64,000 nt of DNA from Pachyseris speciosa (Eukaryota; Cnidaria; Anthozoa; Scleractinia; Pachyseridae). The notes beneath the pieces were generated by a model. The model did not search any database. It saw only the letters and a list, made by a program, of their open reading frames with translations, and was not told the DNA's origin. This document shows positions 48,958 through 60,211 of this stretch, in pieces. The position numbers were made by a program, and so were the translations under genes. Position 1 is the first letter of the stretch. Each line of letters opens with the position of its first letter. The stretch is from contig JAEMWC010000006.1 in the NCBI GenBank assembly GCA_016490735.1, forward strand, positions 1,625,001-1,689,000, in the 5' to 3' direction.

Positions 48958-49426
48958 CAAAAGATAAGGAATGGCATGGATGGTAAAATAGTGTGGATAG
49001 GGAATTGGTATGAATAGCGATTATTTTTTTTATCAAAACCTTAAATCATGGCTCACAACAAGCATCTTTTAAAATACACTGTCATTTCGAATGCTTTAGG
49101 AAAAAAGGCGGTACGCGGTACGCATTAGTTAAAGAATCCAAGTAGACAAGACATTATAGTTTCGTTCGGAAAGAACGAAGACTGTTTTAATACTGCTTTA
49201 TAGAGCTTATAGTAGGAGGTATAATTTTGTTATTAGCTAAGAAAGTTTTCGTGTTAGCCGGTTGATGTGTTAAAAATGGAATATTAACCAGTTTCTGCGT
49301 ACCGCATAGGCACCTACACAGAAAACAGCTGATGTGGCAGGGTATTCTGCAGTTAAGCTGCATTAATTATGTATAACTGATGTGAAGCAGTCAATCAATG
49401 TTATTGACATCAGGATCCAAACCTAC

Positions 49427-49578
49427 CTCGTTTTTCCTTCCATCTTTAGAGATCTTCATGTTTGTTCTTATCTTTAATAAAACTCCAAGAGCGCTCACGA
49501 TACTAACGAAATTAGAAAAAAAAGCAGTATAGTCATTTTCCATTAGTCTGCTAGAGCTTTCACGTGGGAATTTATATG
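49427..49578 (-). CDS. Possible exon of unknown gene
   Basis: Acceptor TTTTTCCTCAG and donor AACGAG then GTAGGT frame an open stretch reading YKFPRESSSRLMENDYTAFF, SNFVSIVSALGVLLKIRTNM. Phase 0 out does not fit the 44470 exon directly, so if it belongs to the channel gene another exon is missing. It may be a chance ORF. Confidence 0.3.
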
Positions 49579-51266
49579 CTGAGGAAAAATATTTCCCTGT
49601 TAACAATTAAACTGCGAAGTCACTGATCCATTCAAATAATATACGGAGCAGTATTTCACATTTTAATAAACAGCACCAGGAAGTACAACTGTAACTGCAT
49701 GGCCCATTTATATTATATACACAGGAATATTTCACTGTCAATAGACCACAAACCACAAACCACAACGCTTATATAATTATGCAGAGGAATAATTATTTAA
49801 CCATTAATAACAACACCGGTCATCATATGCAGACGAATATTTCACTGTTAATAACAACACTGATCATCAAGCCAGCCGAGCTGGTTGAAACAAATTTTCA
49901 GTTCAAAAGCGATGGTCCTGGCTTCTGCATTGAACTTTGTCAACTTTAAAAGAACCACAGAGTCGACAGAAATCCTGCACTGAATGAAAAAAGTTTTTCT
50001 TCCTTGCCTGGCTTTCTATTTCGGAGTGAATTCTGGTATTTATTTCACGTGTGCCTAAGAATGCGATCACGTTTAAAATTTGTGGCAAGTCGAATGAGGC
50101 TGTCATCAATCATAATTGATTGGTGGCATGTCATTTCTTCTAATGATTGCCATCAATGGCCCCCAAGTTGGAACACCTGAATCAAGGCACTGATTACAGC
50201 AGCAGTTGAAAAGTGGCAGGCCCAAAAAAGAGAAGAAAGCTGCTGAAGAATGGAAAGGAGTCACTGTCATCTGTCAATAGAGAGCTTGCTTGCAGGCTAC
50301 ACACATTTACACACTGTAATGTACACGTACTGTTGTAATGAAAAGAAAAGTAATCTGTCCAGGGCTGTGCTCTAGCAGTGCCCAGTGGCCCCACAGTGAC
50401 TATGTTTCTGTAACTTTTTGGATAATTAATTAGTATTAAAAGAAGAATTAAAGAAGAACTATGTGAAATGAAAGGTTACTCTTCACTCTTACATATTAAG
50501 TTCATATCATTATCTCATTTCATGACCTCTGCTGGTGCAGTGTTTTACGAACTGGGCTACATGAAGCCACATGCTTTGGGGGCAGGTCAGTTTCCTGGGC
50601 TTACATGTATGTGTTCCACTAGATGAAATGAGGTGTACCTTACTGCAATGACTATAACAACGACACTAATAATAACAACTTTGTTTTAATATTTTATGTA
50701 ACACCATCAAGTAACAGTCAGGACTGGAACATCAGTGGCCCTCATTAATATTGTATATTTTTTTTTCTGTTAGGGACAATTTGCATGAATCAAAGCTGAA
50801 TGTGACAATGATAAGGTAAATGCAGTCGTGTAATCTTAAAAATCTTCAGTCTCGGTATTTTAATATAGGACATTAACTTAATTATAAATTTTGATTTCTG
50901 TCATTTGACCCAAGTAAACAAGACAATTAACATTTAAATTAATTACCATGTGGCAAGATTTTTTATACAAAGGATGTATCATGGTTTATGACTCATTTCG
51001 AATTCAAATTTTAACAATAATTATTATATATTATTACCTACTAGAATATCTCATTTTGAAACCTTTTTAGTGCTCTGGCTTTGAAGGTCTGGGAAGTATT
51101 ACGGAGATTAAATTTCACCTTTTCTCTTCCAAATTTACAATTTGTTAATCATGATTTGTTACAAAATGATTGTACTGTAGAGACCAAGGCAATGAAATCA
51201 CTACAGAATTCGTCACAAAGAAACAAATTACAGACGGTCTGTTGTGGAGCATTTTGGAAAGAAAAA
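49579..51266. other. Unassigned AT-rich DNA
   Basis: No gene or clear repeat recognised. Minus-strand 49903-50109 is open but matches no known family. Confidence 0.45.
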
Positions 51267-51319
51267 AAGAACTTGCTCCGACAAAGGGCTAACGCTGGAA
51301 ACGTCAGCTAATCGAATGC

Positions 51320-51350
<31 letters not shown>

Positions 51351-51375
51351 CGTTGATAAACCAAATTTTCTTGAG
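51267..51375 (+). mobile_element. Solo PLE 3' end
   Basis: CTCCGACAAAGGGCTAACGC, GGAAACGTCAGCTAATCGAA and ACGGTGGTCAATTTACATTA match the outer ends of the PLE palindrome at 53552-54856. No coding part is present. Confidence 0.75.
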
Positions 51376-51464
51376 AAATGTTGGCATCTTCCTATTAATT
51401 TTTATTCATTTCACTCATGGACAAAGAGATTTGAAACTGCTGGTTCTGTCTGCATTATGTCATG

Positions 51465-52850
51465 GGTAGTAATAGTAAAGTAGTAAAGTAGTTTATTAAT
51501 AAAACTCTCTTGCAGTAAAAAGAACTGAATTATCGAGTATATTTACAATGTAAGGCAACTATTATCTAAAATATAATAATTTACAGTTATAACAATGATA
51601 GTAACAATTGAATCACTTAAAATATTTAAATGTAAAAAAGTCCTCCGCTCTCTTTGTCCTACAGACCTGCATGTTCCGGAAAAGATAATACTTTTGTGCT
51701 TTCTGCCTCAAGGTGTAGTTGGACGCGTCTAGGAGTGGGCTGGGAAGCAGGTGGTGCAGAGGGTGGCTGGGGGACTTCATTTTCGCCATATATTTGTAGC
51801 ACAAGTGTACTCTTCTATCATGTAACCTATCTAGTTTACCTAACTGTAAGGCATGAGCATATGACTCTGCCTCGGGGTAGATTATGTTAAGCGCCCTTTT
51901 TTGCACTCGCTCTATGGCTTCGGACAGGTAAGCAGGGATGCCCTGCCAGACTGGTAAAGCATACTCTAAAACTGGCCGAATTGTGCTGAGGTATATCCTC
52001 AAGATGTTGGGTTGGCTCACCCTGGCTCTGTGCAAAACTCTAAGGGAGTATAACTTCTTACAAGCTTTCTTAATAATGTAATCAACGTGACAGTTCCACT
52101 TCAGGTCATTGTCCATAATAACTCCTAAGATCTTATAGGTATTGACACGCTCGATGACATTGCCGCCAACTATTATCGGTTTAATGAGACAATTAGAGTT
52201 GCGTAAGAAATTAATATGCATTTCTTTACACTTGGTTGGGTTGAGTCTCATATTATGAGCAATGGCGAAATTGTGAATGTCTGAGGCCACAACATGAAGT
52301 AAGCTAGGGGAGTTCCTTGGAATTATTTCGAGAGCACTGGTATCATCGACGTATTTGATGCGCAGCCGCCAGTCAGACAGCAGTTTATTTGTCATCACCG
52401 TAAAGAGGATCACACCCAATTTAGTTCCTTGGGGCACTCCTCCTTTTAGTGTTAACCAGTCTGACAGAGTTCTTCCGATTCTAACTGCTTGCTTCCGGTA
52501 TGTCAAGAATGCCGCAATCCAAGATAAGAGGACTGGATGAACTTCAAGATCTGCAAGTTCTTGCATCAATATTGAATGATCAATCAAATCAAACCCCTTA
52601 GAAAAATCTGCGAAGAAAATCCGAGCCGACGCCTCACCACTATCAACTGCCTCGCAGATCGCTTGAAGCATATATATAAGGGCATCTGTCGTAGAATGCC
52701 CCTTACGGGAGAACTGACAAGGGTCGATCTTACCTTCCAACTGGGGTAGGAGTCTGGAACAGGGTACATGTAGTCGTGAATAGTACTGTATTTTTTTTAC
52801 TGATGTTTCAAAAGCCTGAGTGTGAAAGAGTCATCTGGTTGGATCACGCC
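51465..52850 (-). mobile_element. 5'-truncated LINE (third family)
   Basis: Minus strand: partial reverse transcriptase, short 3' UTR, tail of AGTAAAG/TAGTAA units at 51465-51495. RT sense continues upstream of the ATG-like start to about 52830 (QAFETSVKKIQYYSRLHVPC), then is lost. Confidence 0.8.
51613..52740 (-). CDS. LINE reverse transcriptase, C-terminal two thirds
   Basis: 375 residues: QFSRKGHSTTDALIYMLQ, motif A FFADFSKGFDLIDH, motif B LKGGVPQGTKLGVILFTVM, motif C YVDD at 130-133, then the LINE tail with ALPVWQGIPAYLSEAIERVQ and a stop. The open frame continues upstream to about 52810 without ATG. The endonuclease is missing because of 5' truncation. YVDD instead of YADD and the overall sequence separate it from the LINE at 3715-7600. 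Confidence 0.85.
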   Translation of the reverse strand: MEGKIDPCQFSRKGHSTTDALIYMLQAICEAVDSGEASARIFFADFSKGFDLIDHSILMQELADLEVHPVLLSWIAAFLTYRKQAVRIGRTLSDWLTLKGGVPQGTKLGVILFTVMTNKLLSDWRLRIKYVDDTSALEIIPRNSPSLLHVVASDIHNFAIAHNMRLNPTKCKEMHINFLRNSNCLIKPIIVGGNVIERVNTYKILGVIMDNDLKWNCHVDYIIKKACKKLYSLRVLHRARVSQPNILRIYLSTIRPVLEYALPVWQGIPAYLSEAIERVQKRALNIIYPEAESYAHALQLGKLDRLHDRRVHLCYKYMAKMKSPSHPLHHLLPSPLLDASNYTLRQKAQKYYLFRNMQVCRTKRAEDFFTFKYFK

Positions 52851-53050
52851 ACTTAACTCTGAAGAGGACTTCTGCTTGGAGCAACAATTGTCTGTTTTTA
52901 GGACTTAACCCTTAACCCAGGTTGATCACACCATACTAATACAAGTTACACAACCTGCCTCGATTAGCTTTGCTACATGCGGGTTGTGTATTTTTCTAAA
53001 TTGTATATTATAAATTATTGAAATAAAGTGAAGTGAAGTGAAGTAACGTT
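52851..53050 (+). mobile_element. 3' end of another LINE-like element with (GTGAA)n tail
   Basis: AT-rich 3' UTR-like DNA ends in AATAAAGTGAAGTGAAGTGA (to about 53043), a tandem tail as in the LINEs above but on the plus strand. No coding part. Confidence 0.5.
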
Positions 53051-53537
53051 CTATCTGTGTCCACCTCTCCATGACTAATGACATGAAATGCAGACCCAGT
53101 AAAGACCAATTTTGTGCTAACTGGAATATTTCAGATAAGTCACCGGCAGGCCTTAACTAAGCAATCAGTATGAGCACTTGCTTAAAATTTAATCCATCAA
53201 ACCTAAACATTCCAGAAGGCTGGGCGAATTTTAATGCACTATCTTGTTGTTAGGAATTTCTTGCTAATAGTGCAAGTGATGTTGACAGTGAAGAGTTCGA
53301 TAATGCTTTGAGTGCCACTTACAGCTGTACCCGGCTTTGGTTAGCAAGCTCATCAGGTATGGATTGAAAAATGTAAAGTTTCACATGTGATTATTCTGGT
53401 TAAGCCAAACTGATTCTATGTAGAATTCATGGTAACATTAATATTTTTTGTATCATTGTTACATGAAGTGCCTTGTTATGTCAGCCACAGAGACTGAAAA
53501 AGGACCCGCCATTCTCAATCCTTGATTTAATATGAAA
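53051..53537. other. Unassigned spacer
   Basis: No supported feature. Confidence 0.5.
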
Positions 53538-53577
53538 TTATTGACTGAGTGAAACACGAAAATTTGGTTTATCAACG

Positions 53578-53608
<31 letters not shown>

Positions 53609-53746
53609 GGATTCGATTAGCTGACGTTTCGAGCGTTAGCCCTTCGTCGGAGCGAATCGAGGAATTGTGGGTTGTGTATGGTTTATATATAGAAAATGGA
53701 GCTACGCTATTGGTGGTAACATGGTAACGTGAAAAACAGGAATAAA

Positions 53747-54270
53747 TTAATTGAATGAAAAGCGCCCCTTGATACCGTGGGGATTAAGAGTGCCAATTTG
53801 AAAACTCAGTTTTTGCTCGAGATTTTTACGGCTTTCCGTGGTACCTTGATGTAGGGAAAGGCCGGATATCGACATGTGTTGTTTACAATGGTTAGGGAGA
53901 TTAAAATGCCGAGCGACAGGTTTGGATGCGTCTTTGTCATCTTTCTCAACATCACGAAGATGTTCTCGGAATCGGTCACCTAGTCGTCTTCCTGTTTCGC
54001 CGATGTATAACTTTTTGCATAATGTGCAGGTTATGCAATAGATAACATTTGCGGAGGTACACGTGAAGCGATCAGTGATCTTAACAGATCGCTTAGGGCC
54101 CGATATTTTGTCAGTGTTTTGAATGAAAGGACAAGTTTTGCATGACGTCTGTAATGCTGACTGTTGATCAATCTGCTGAGCGCGGTGATGGCCCAATTGA
54201 ACCACAGAATCAGGATAGCCACGTTTCTCGAAAAAATGGCACATTTCCTCTGATTTGTTGGAAAAATCAG
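53747..54270 (-). CDS. PLE thumb remnant and GIY-YIG endonuclease (minus arm)
   Basis: From the junction: SDFSNKSEEMCHFFEKRGYP, then a Cys-rich linker (TSCKTCPFIQNT) and the GIY-YIG core NVIYCITCTLCKKLYIGETG, RRLGDRFREHL, ending FSFN and a stop at 53747. The reading is intact, but RT is absent. The fragment at 14333-14437 derives from this family. Confidence 0.85.
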
Positions 54271-54285
54271 AGACATCACTACATA

Positions 54286-54604
54286 GACGTGTACCTCCGC
54301 AAATGTTATCTATTGCATAACCTGCACATTATGCAAAAAGTTATACATCGGCGAAACAAGAAGACGACTAGGTGACCGATTCCGAGAACATCTTCGTGAT
54401 GTTGAGAAAGATGACAAAGACGCATCCAAACCTGTCGCTCGGCATTTTAATCTCCCTAACCATTGTAAACAACACATGTCGATCTCCGGCCTTTCCCTAC
54501 ATCAAGGTACCACGGAAAGCCGTAAAAATCTCGAGCAAAAACTGATCTTTCAAATTGGCACTCTTAATCCCCACGGTATCAAGGGGCGCTTTTCATTCAA
54601 TTAA
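54286..54604 (+). CDS. PLE GIY-YIG endonuclease fragment (plus arm)
   Basis: Open from the junction side: TSANVIYCITCTLCKKLYIG, ETRRRLGDRFREHLRDVEKD, to FSFN and TAA at 54602-54604. No start codon is present because it is a truncated copy. It differs from the minus arm by Arg for Gly after ET and Ile for Ser in QKLIFQIG. Confidence 0.8.
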
Positions 54605-54742
54605 TTTATTCCTGTTTTTCACGTTACCATGTTACCACCAATAGCGTAGCTCCATTTTCTGTATATAAACCATACACAACCCACAATTCCTCGATTCGCT
54701 CTGAAGAAGGGCTAACGCTCGAAACGTCAGCTAATCGAATCC

Positions 54743-54773
<31 letters not shown>

Positions 54774-54810
54774 CGTTGATAAACCAAATTTTCGTTTTTC
54801 ACTCCCCCAG

Positions 54811-54847
<37 letters not shown>

Positions 54848-54870
54848 GTTATTCATTTATTGACTGAGTG

Positions 54871-55155
54871 GGCAGGGTGGCCTTTGGCAAGCCCACTAGT
54901 TCTTATTACTAATCAGACAGCCTGGGGCTATCCATTTCTTATAAATGGTTGAACTCTTTTTATTTTTTCTTTGTTTTTTTTTTTTTTTTTTTTTTTTTGT
55001 GCTGTGTCCTACCCCAACTCCCCTGGGCAAGATAGTTCTTTAAGATTTCTAATCAGGAGGAGCTGTTAAGCCTTTAACATACTGTATTTAAAACTTTATA
55101 TTGAACCTCATAACATCTATTACGTATTGAACATTTGAGTTATAGAAACATTGTA
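54871..55155. other. Spacer with poly-T
   Basis: A T homopolymer with a few interruptions spans about 54958-54999. Nothing else. Confidence 0.6.
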
Positions 55156-55159
55156 TTAA

Positions 55160-56382
55160 GGAGGCTTGCATCAGGTTTTTTTGGCTTTAGGGTGTACCTG
55201 TTGAAATCGACATTTCCTATAGAAGACAAGCTTCCATTTCCTTGACACAACAACATCTTTTCGACATATGAACAAAGTTTGTTTTCTCACCAATTTCCAA
55301 GGAACCATGTTACCATAACGACAGTAACCCATGGTTGCTCATTTTGAAAAAGGCCAGTTATCTCGCATTCCAGTCAGACACTCCATAACAAAATTACTCA
55401 AGTATAAACTACTCCAGTCCTGCAACGTGTGGGCCAGATACCAAAAAAATCTGGAAGGGCATTTTCAAGTAAATTGCAAATAAAGTTGTGAAGGCCGGGT
55501 TTGTCATTCCTGAATTTTTCTTCAAGCTTTGCAGGGAAATATTATGCTTTTGCACTTTTTTTCTCTGTTCAGGGAATTATCATGGTAGCAAAACATTTAA
55601 ATTCACCGGCATTGAGCTTCCTAGGTGGCTGTGATTGTAAAATATTTAAAAGCACGGACAAGTAAAAAAGCTCGAAATTTGCATGAATTTAGCTGTTTGT
55701 GTACTTAAATATCAACAATCACAGCCACCTAAGAGGCTCAATTAAATGTAAATTGAAAAATTAATGCTTTGCTATCATGATAATAGACGTTTTTAGCTTG
55801 TAGATTTTGTTTTCCCAAAGTAGACCATGTGATCTTCCCAAGGGGATTCGTCCTTTGTCTTTTCATAAATTATGCATACATATGCACATGAATAAGGCAA
55901 AATTTTCAAAGAAACAGTTCTCTAGGGTAAAATCACATGGTCTACATTGGGAAAACAAAACCTACAAGCTAAAAAGGTCTATTCCTTGGAGAGAAAGAAG
56001 AAAAGTATAAAAGTTTAACATTTAACATTCCTTGTAAAGCTTGAAGAAAAGTGTGGGAATGAGCAAAACCAGCCTTTGATATTTTATTTGCAATTTACTT
56101 GAAAACGCACATACAGATTTTTTTTTTTTCGAATTTGGCCTACAAGTTGTGGGATTTGAGGCATTTACACTTTTGAAGTTCGATATGAAGTGCCTGACTG
56201 GATTTTGAGATAATTGACCTTTTTTGAAAATGAGCGACCATGCATTATCGTTGCTATGGTAACAGCTGTCGCTTGGAAACCTTTGATCATATGTCGAAAA
56301 GGTGTTATAGTGCCAAGGAATCGAAGCTTGTATTCCGTAGGGAATTTTGATTTTAAAAAGGTATACTCTGATGCGAGCCTCC
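55160..56382. mobile_element. TTAA-flanked element with long inverted arms (Kolobok-like)
   Basis: Starts GGAGGCTTGCATCAG and ends GATGCGAGCCTCC. TTAA abuts both ends (55156-55159, 56383-56386). Inverted similarity covers several hundred bp of each side (GACAAGCTTCCATTTCCTTG against CAAGGAATCGAAGCTTGT; TTTTCGACATATGA against TCATATGTCGAAAA). A TTAA duplication with GG-starting ends fits Kolobok better than piggyBac. No transposase. Confidence 0.75.
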
Positions 56383-56386
56383 TTAA

Positions 56387-56998
56387 AGGTGTCTTGAGCA
56401 GCGTTTTAACAAAAAAAAATATTCAGGTTATACCACACAAGTAAATAGTGCTTTTCGGGTCCTCTGATTGGCAACTGAAGCCCGGGAATAGTGTTGGAAT
56501 AGTGTAGGACTAAAAGTAGCTTATTGGGCAGCTGGATATTTACTGGACAGGTGTGGTATATACTTCAAACAGCCATTCACCTCGGTAAAATCACAGTTAA
56601 TTTAATGTGGGAAATTAATTTCAGTGTTCTATTTTGAAGTATTAGCTTTCTCCAAATATCCAGTCACTAACCTCAGGGTGACCTCGCATGAGAACCTTGC
56701 AACCATTCAATCAGAATGAACCTTGCCACCTTTCTACACGAGATAAACAACAGTGCGCCATTTTGGTACGTAATATTTTTTGTTCCCTTCCATCCAAAGC
56801 CCTTGCTTGCTGAAACTTTTCAGTAATATAGCTTGCATAGGGGCTTGTCCAGACATCTAGAATGTTGTTAAATGAAAACTCAAATCCTAGTGCAACTCAG
56901 GGCTATACTTCGGTTAGTTTCTGAACGTTAGCCTTTAAATTCCTTAAATGAATATTTAAATCTTCGAATGATTAAGCACCACACTTGAGTTGGTGTTA
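56387..56998. other. Unassigned spacer
   Basis: No supported feature. Confidence 0.5.
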
Positions 56999-58014
56999 GG
57001 GCCTGTTTACATGGAGGGAGGGTGTCCCGGATAACCAGGTTACCCGGCTAACCGCGCTTAACTCTCAGGGGCACCCAACGAGCCAAACCAGCCAAAAGTT
57101 GTAGAAAGGCATTTTTAAGTACGTTATGGTGTTTGAAGCCTGTTTAAAGTGATGTTTTGGTTAGCTATAAAACTTTGATCTGTTCGGATTCCCTAGCTGA
57201 AATGTTAATTGCCCGAAAATTTTAGGAAACAAAATCTTTCTTTGAGAAAATACTAGCTGAAATGAACTTTCTAGGGGACCTTTTTTTTCTCTCCGAAAAT
57301 GCTAGCTGACGTTTTTTACTGCCAAAAACAGCAATAACGACCTTTCCGAAAACCTCAGGGGTTATGATTGCCACATTTAATACGAATCTTTTAGGCCACG
57401 TTTTACTTATGAAAATCCGAGTGCACTCTTTAATCGACGCCGAAAGCCTTAGGCGAACTACCCTCCACCGAAGAGATATCTACCGAAACTTGTCGTTGGG
57501 TGCCCTTGAACTCTGGGAGGGCCAACTTTTCATACGTTTCTTTAGAAAACGTATTGAAGCGTTTACATGCTAGACAGGGTAGCCCGCCTTCCCGGGGCAC
57601 CCTGTCTACTTGCCCGGGGCACCCTTCTAGGCGGGCTAGCTTTTTGCCATGTAAACGGTTCGTGCCGGGTTATCCCGGCTAGCCGAGGTGAGAAGACCGT
57701 GAAAGCAGTGATAAATTTTAGGTCAACTTTAAAGTTAACTGCCCCTGGTGACAACGATCGATTACCAGAGTGCAAAATAACGACCCTACACACTAAAAAG
57801 CGGCCACTAACGGAATAAGCGATCAACAAATTAAACTTACCGTTAAAAAAAGATTTCTTCGTCCGCCATCTTGTTTGCTGTTCTCACGGCCGATCTAAAA
57901 ATAGCCCGCTGACTATCCCGCCGGTGAGTTGCATGTAAAGGCGAACTATGTTTTTGCCCTCCTAGCCGGGTAACTTGGTTAGCCGGGGCACCCTCCCTCC
58001 ATGTAAACAGGCCC
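56999..58014. mobile_element. 1.0-kb TIR element (GGGCCTGTTTACATGG ends)
   Basis: GGGCCTGTTTACATGGAGGG at the left and its complement at the right (CCCTCCATGTAAACAGGCCC). Internal repeats of GCCCGGGGCACCCT and CCCGGCTAGCCG. No coding. The target duplication is not clear: TTA on the left against TTT on the right, so superfamily is open (Harbinger-like ends). Confidence 0.7.
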
Positions 58015-59402
58015 TTTATGGCTTAGTTAATTCTTGGTATGATTTATAGGACTCCTACAAGCTAAATACTCCTTCGAGCTTCCTTTGTGTACACTTCAAC
58101 TAAACCGCACTTGAGGTGGTTTAGATATGTAAATTGATTGAATGAACAGTATAGATCGTAGTGAAACTCAGTACTACACTTACTGTAGGTTCGTTTGTAT
58201 TAGAAATCGGCTTAGATACGTTAATTTTTCAGTTTGCTTAGGTATGTTAAATATTCAAATGAAAATCCAATTGTTGGTCGCTTTCTTAGTCCAGTTTAAT
58301 GCTTTAAATGTAGAGTTTTATTCCCAAGTTATGCCGTCGATTTATAGCGCTTCCTTTCGTTTTAAGTTATGTTTAGGTGGTCAAATAAACACAGAACGGG
58401 CATGAAGTGCTCCTCTCGTCACACGTTTGCCCACATAGACTCGATTTTCGGAGGCACAGTTCCCTCCAATCTCTACTCGTTGGAGTTAGGTTAGCCCCTC
58501 CAATCAGAGAGGAGGTCTAACTCCCTCTTGTCCACCCGAGAATGCTTACAATGGTCCTGAGAGAAGGCCAACTCATTCCTCTTCATCCATTGTGTGCATC
58601 CCCTGTGCTGTAGGTTTTGTTTTCTTGACACTCCAGGGGTTCATGGGGCTAAAATATCAATTGAGTACTTTGTCACCCACTTCCCCATTTTCAGCCACAC
58701 AATATTGTTCTTGTCTTTAAAGGGGGTGTTGATTAACGCGGTGGATATATACCTAGCCGCTTTGCTTCTTAGTCAATATCCTTCACTAACCAGCAAAACA
58801 ATTTATCTACATATTTATTGTTATCGTTTTTTTATCAACATAAAAGGGAAGAAGACCAAGATTGCGAATTGGCCGCTTTCAGAAAGTTGAACATCAAGAT
58901 AAGATGAATGCTGCCCGCAATTTCAGAGACTGAGAGTTCGTTCTTCCCGAAGTCCAAACCCAGAAGTCTTGATCCTCGGATTAGGCTTTGGCTATAATCA
59001 CTTTACAGTATTATCTAAATCTAGAAAACATTCCTGTCTTTCATTGGTCCACAACTAGTTTTTCTCGTGAAACTTCTGAGGTGTCATTCTAAAAATAGAT
59101 TGTACCGTAAACTGATATGATGGGCCGCAATCCGTTACTGATCAAGACTTCTTGTTAGTCATAAGTCACTCGAACAGATGACAGTTGAGTTGAAACCGCT
59201 AGGAAAGCAAACAAATGATTATCCTTTTTATTCACTCTCTCAGTTACCACCACCACCACTACTGCAGTATGTACCTTTTCAACTACCATTTGCCTTGTCA
59301 GTAATGCTTTCATTCTGCTTTTTAATCATTACCATCTTTCATGTTTAATCGTGCTTGCTAATCAGATGACATTCACCATGAGTTTTCGGTCTTTCTCTCA
59401 GG
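58015..59402. other. Unassigned DNA
   Basis: No gene or clear repeat. 58440-58560 has several GGAGG/CCTCC words that could form weak hairpins. Confidence 0.45.
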
Positions 59403-59489
59403 CATCGCTAATGAAGAATGTTCTGATTTCAAAAATGTGATCGCCATGGCAGCAATACAACAAATGGTTATTGGCAAATTTACCCAAGT
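59403..59489 (+). CDS. Possible exon of an unknown plus-strand gene
   Basis: TCTTTCTCTCAG precedes and GTACGT follows an 87-bp stretch open in one frame: IANEECSDFKNVIAMAAIQQ, MVIGKFTQ. Both splice sites are good. No domain recognised. Confidence 0.35.
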
Positions 59490-59698
59490 ACGTATCATTT
59501 TTATTTCCGTGAAAAACACTGTTGACAACAGCTGTTTCAATGAACCTCGTTAAGAGAAAGTTGGGCCTTCAATCTATAACATAAACAAATGTGTAAGAAA
59601 CCTTTTCATGCATAATTATGCTCTTTGAGGTATGCTCAAACATTTATAAAATGAAGTAATTACCCCATCTAGTCTTGATCCCAAGTAAGACCTGGCCA
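59490..59698. other. Spacer
   Basis: Nothing recognised. Confidence 0.5.
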
Positions 59699-59707
59699 AC
59701 GTCGTTC

Positions 59708-59822
59708 TAGCCTGCGTAGTAAGCGTTTCCGTGGGGTTTCCTGCCAAAGAAAAACCAGTCAACTGGATTTTTGATGTTTTGGTCGCTGGGAAAACCCACG
59801 GAAACTCTTGCTGTGCAGGCTA
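59708..59822. mobile_element. Small MITE with TAGCCTGCG termini and 9-bp duplication
   Basis: TAGCCTGCGTAGTAAGCG and GTTTCCGTGGGGTTTCC on the left pair with GGAAAACCCACGGAAAC and TGCAGGCTA on the right. Flanks ACGTCGTTC (59699-59707) and ACCTCGTTC (59823-59831), 8 of 9 identical. Third member of the family at 16822 and 34773. Confidence 0.8.
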
Positions 59823-59831
59823 ACCTCGTTC

Positions 59832-60123
59832 CCAGGGTGCTCAACTTCCCGTCCTCGGCCTGGTTTTTACTATCGTATAAGAGCCTTTAGATTACCGTGA
59901 AAAGGGCTTGGACGTAATAGATAGATAATTACGGGATAACGACACATGGACTCCATTGTAATTCTTGCAGTTGCCTTCCTGGTGAAAACCAGACGAAAAT
60001 TGATTCAACCATGGACTGAAATTTAGCGTCACCTTTCTTTAGCACCCCTAACTTACCCTTACATCTGCACACCTTCCCTTGAGTCGGTATGTTTAAAAGC
60101 TCTTTTATTTTCTTTGAACATAG
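59832..60123. other. Spacer
   Basis: Nothing recognised. Confidence 0.5.
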
Positions 60124-60211
60124 AAGATAAGAAGAGGGCTAGCACTGGTCACTCTCAGGAAATAAAGGTCAAGAGAAGGAGAATACAGACTCTGCAATTT
60201 CAAAGACTAAA
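60124..60211 (+). CDS. Possible exon of an unknown plus-strand gene
   Basis: TTTCTTTGAACATAG precedes and GTAAGT follows a stretch open in one frame (DKKRASTGHSQEIKVKRRRI, QTLQFQRLK), Lys/Arg-rich like a nuclear localisation signal. Its phase does not fit directly onto the candidate exon at 59403, so the two need an exon between them or are chance. Confidence 0.3.

Larger units (their letters stand above)
45385..49426. other. Largely unassigned 4-kb stretch with low-complexity tracts
   Basis: An A-rich tract (45892-45950) and a degenerate trinucleotide region (46020-46245, GACGAC, GGTAATGG, GTAGTGGTAG types) are listed separately or here. No exon of the channel gene could be recognised, although its 5' exons should lie on the minus strand beyond 44470. 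Confidence 0.4.
53552..54856. mobile_element. Second head-to-head palindromic Penelope-like insertion
   Basis: A minus copy (54273 to 53552) and a plus copy (54273 to 54856) diverge from a junction hairpin CTCTGATTT / AAATCAGAG (54248-54256, 54264-54272). TTATTGACTGAGTG occurs on both sides (53538-53551, 54857-54870), an exact 14-bp duplication. Both arms end with GAAACGTCAGCTAATCGAAT and ATCAACTCCGTTGATAAACC. The arms differ at a few positions, so it is older than the palindrome at 21936. Confidence 0.85.

Noticed and set aside
49903..50109. Minus-strand frame with ILNVIAFLGTREINTR
   Set aside because: It looks compositionally normal, but no splice sites or family could be matched. It is not claimed as an exon.
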